Shown here: positions 5,164-5,546 of the stretch, one piece after another
Numbering within the stretch: the first letter of the stretch is position 1
Layout of the letters: each line of letters opens with the position of its first letter
Assembly (NCBI GenBank): GCA_903839965.1
Contig: CAIMEK010000733.1
Coordinates: 1 to 5,546 of the forward strand
Reading direction: 5' to 3'
Source of the DNA: an uncultured Acetobacteraceae bacterium
GTDB lineage: Bacteria > Pseudomonadota > Alphaproteobacteria > Acetobacterales > Acetobacteraceae
Length of the DNA: 5,546 nt
Position numbers and translations under genes: made by a program
The notes under the pieces: generated by a model
What the model saw: only the letters and a program-made list of their open reading frames with translations
What the model was told of the DNA's origin: nothing
Database searches by the model: none

Positions 5164-5193
5164 AAGGCCCAGGGGGTCGCCCCCCCGGGCCTT
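5164..5193 (-). terminator. Hairpin terminator at the convergent pntB / lipoprotein 3' ends
   Basis: The stem pairs AAGGCCC (5164-5170) with GGGCCTT (5187-5193) and GGGGG (5172-5176) with CCCCC (5181-5185) around a 4-nt loop. Read on the minus strand the stem is continuous for 13 bp with one G-U wobble and closes with a GCGA (GNRA-type) loop. On the plus strand the wobble becomes an A-C mismatch. The minus reading follows the pntB stop by 26 nt and ends CCTTTGGCTT, so it probably mainly serves pntB. It may also stop plus-strand transcripts from the lipoprotein gene. Confidence 0.75.
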
Positions 5194-5219
5194 CGCCATG
5201 CACTCTTAGAGGCTTGCGA

Positions 5220-5546
5220 TCAGCGGCCGAGCGCCTTGTTGATTTCCTCGGTCATCTTCTTCGCGTCGCCGAACAGCATCATGGTGTTGGGACGGAAGAA
5301 CAGTTCGTTCTGCACGCCCGCATACCCGGAAGCCATCGACCGCTTGATGAACAGCACGGTGCCGGCCTTCTCGACGTCGAGGATCGGCATGCCGTAGATC
5401 GCCGAGGTCTTGTCGGTCTTGGCGGCCGGGTTGGTGACGTCGTTGGCGCCGATCACGTAGGCCACTTCGGCGGTGCTGAACTCGTTGTTGATGTCCTCGA
5501 GTTCGAACACCTCGTCGTACGGCACGTTCGCCTCGGCCAGCAGCAC
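5220..5546 (-). CDS. pntB: NAD(P) transhydrogenase subunit beta, C-terminal fragment
   Basis: These are the last 108 residues of PntB, the inner-membrane subunit of the proton-translocating transhydrogenase, which uses the proton gradient to reduce NADP+ with NADH. The fragment is domain III, the cytoplasmic NADP(H)-binding domain. It shows V-I-G-A-N-D-V-T-N-P-A-A (31-42), Y-G-M-P-I-L-D-V-E-K-A (51-61), I-K-R-S-M-A-S-G-Y-A-G-V-Q-N (67-80) and M-L-F-G-D-A-K-K (90-97). Asp36, Lys68, Arg69 and Tyr75 keep the spacing of E. coli beta-Asp392, Lys424, Arg425 and Tyr431. The frame is open at the window edge; the first codon (GTG) is an internal Val, not a start. The membrane domain lies outside the window. 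It ends 26 nt before a strong terminator, so it is the last gene of its transcript, presumably the pnt operon. Confidence 0.95.
   Translation of the reverse strand: MLLAEANVPYDEVFELEDINNEFSTAEVAYVIGANDVTNPAAKTDKTSAIYGMPILDVEKAGTVLFIKRSMASGYAGVQNELFFRPNTMMLFGDAKKMTEEINKALGR

Overview
The window is very GC-rich, dense bacterial chromosomal DNA, most likely from an alphaproteobacterium and plausibly Rhodospirillales/Acetobacteraceae. That placement rests on base composition, the style of the PntB C-terminus, the mycobacterial-type AhpC/AhpD pair and a FecR/Trp-rich (DUF6600-type) exported protein. It is an inference; no marker gene settles it.

Layout, left to right. Positions 1-288 (+) hold the last third or so of an inosine/uridine-type nucleoside hydrolase. 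Positions 362-1546 (-) hold ahpC followed by ahpD, a peroxiredoxin and its dedicated disulfide reductase. They are separated by 81 nt carrying a 12-bp RNA hairpin. Positions 1658-2593 (+) hold oxyR, divergent from ahpC. The 111-nt gap between ahpC and oxyR is the regulatory core. A 37-bp sequence (1623-1659) has the spacing of a full OxyR tetramer operator. It abuts a possible ahpC -35 element and covers the TATAAT box and ATG of oxyR. oxyR has no Shine-Dalgarno and would have a leader of only about 5 nt.

Positions 2597-4582 (-) encode a large exported protein with a FecR-like domain, a Trp-rich domain and a Pro/His-rich tail ending in a Cys pair. It converges on oxyR with only 3 nt between the stop codons. 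A 179-nt gap separates it from a divergent gene (4762-5064, +) for a small Tyr/Gly-rich lipoprotein. A strong hairpin terminator (5164-5193) lies between this gene and the converging 3' end of pntB (5220-5546, -), the NADP(H)-binding domain of the proton-translocating transhydrogenase.

How the genes fit together: OxyR senses peroxide through its Cys pair and would switch on ahpC-ahpD. AhpC reduces peroxides and AhpD re-reduces AhpC. In the characterised mycobacterial system AhpD takes its electrons from lipoyl proteins, and no AhpF-type reductase is visible here. PntB makes NADPH, a general antioxidant currency, but its neighbourhood with the peroxide genes may be accidental. The two envelope proteins are of unknown function. 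No mobile element, CRISPR array, tRNA or rRNA was seen.
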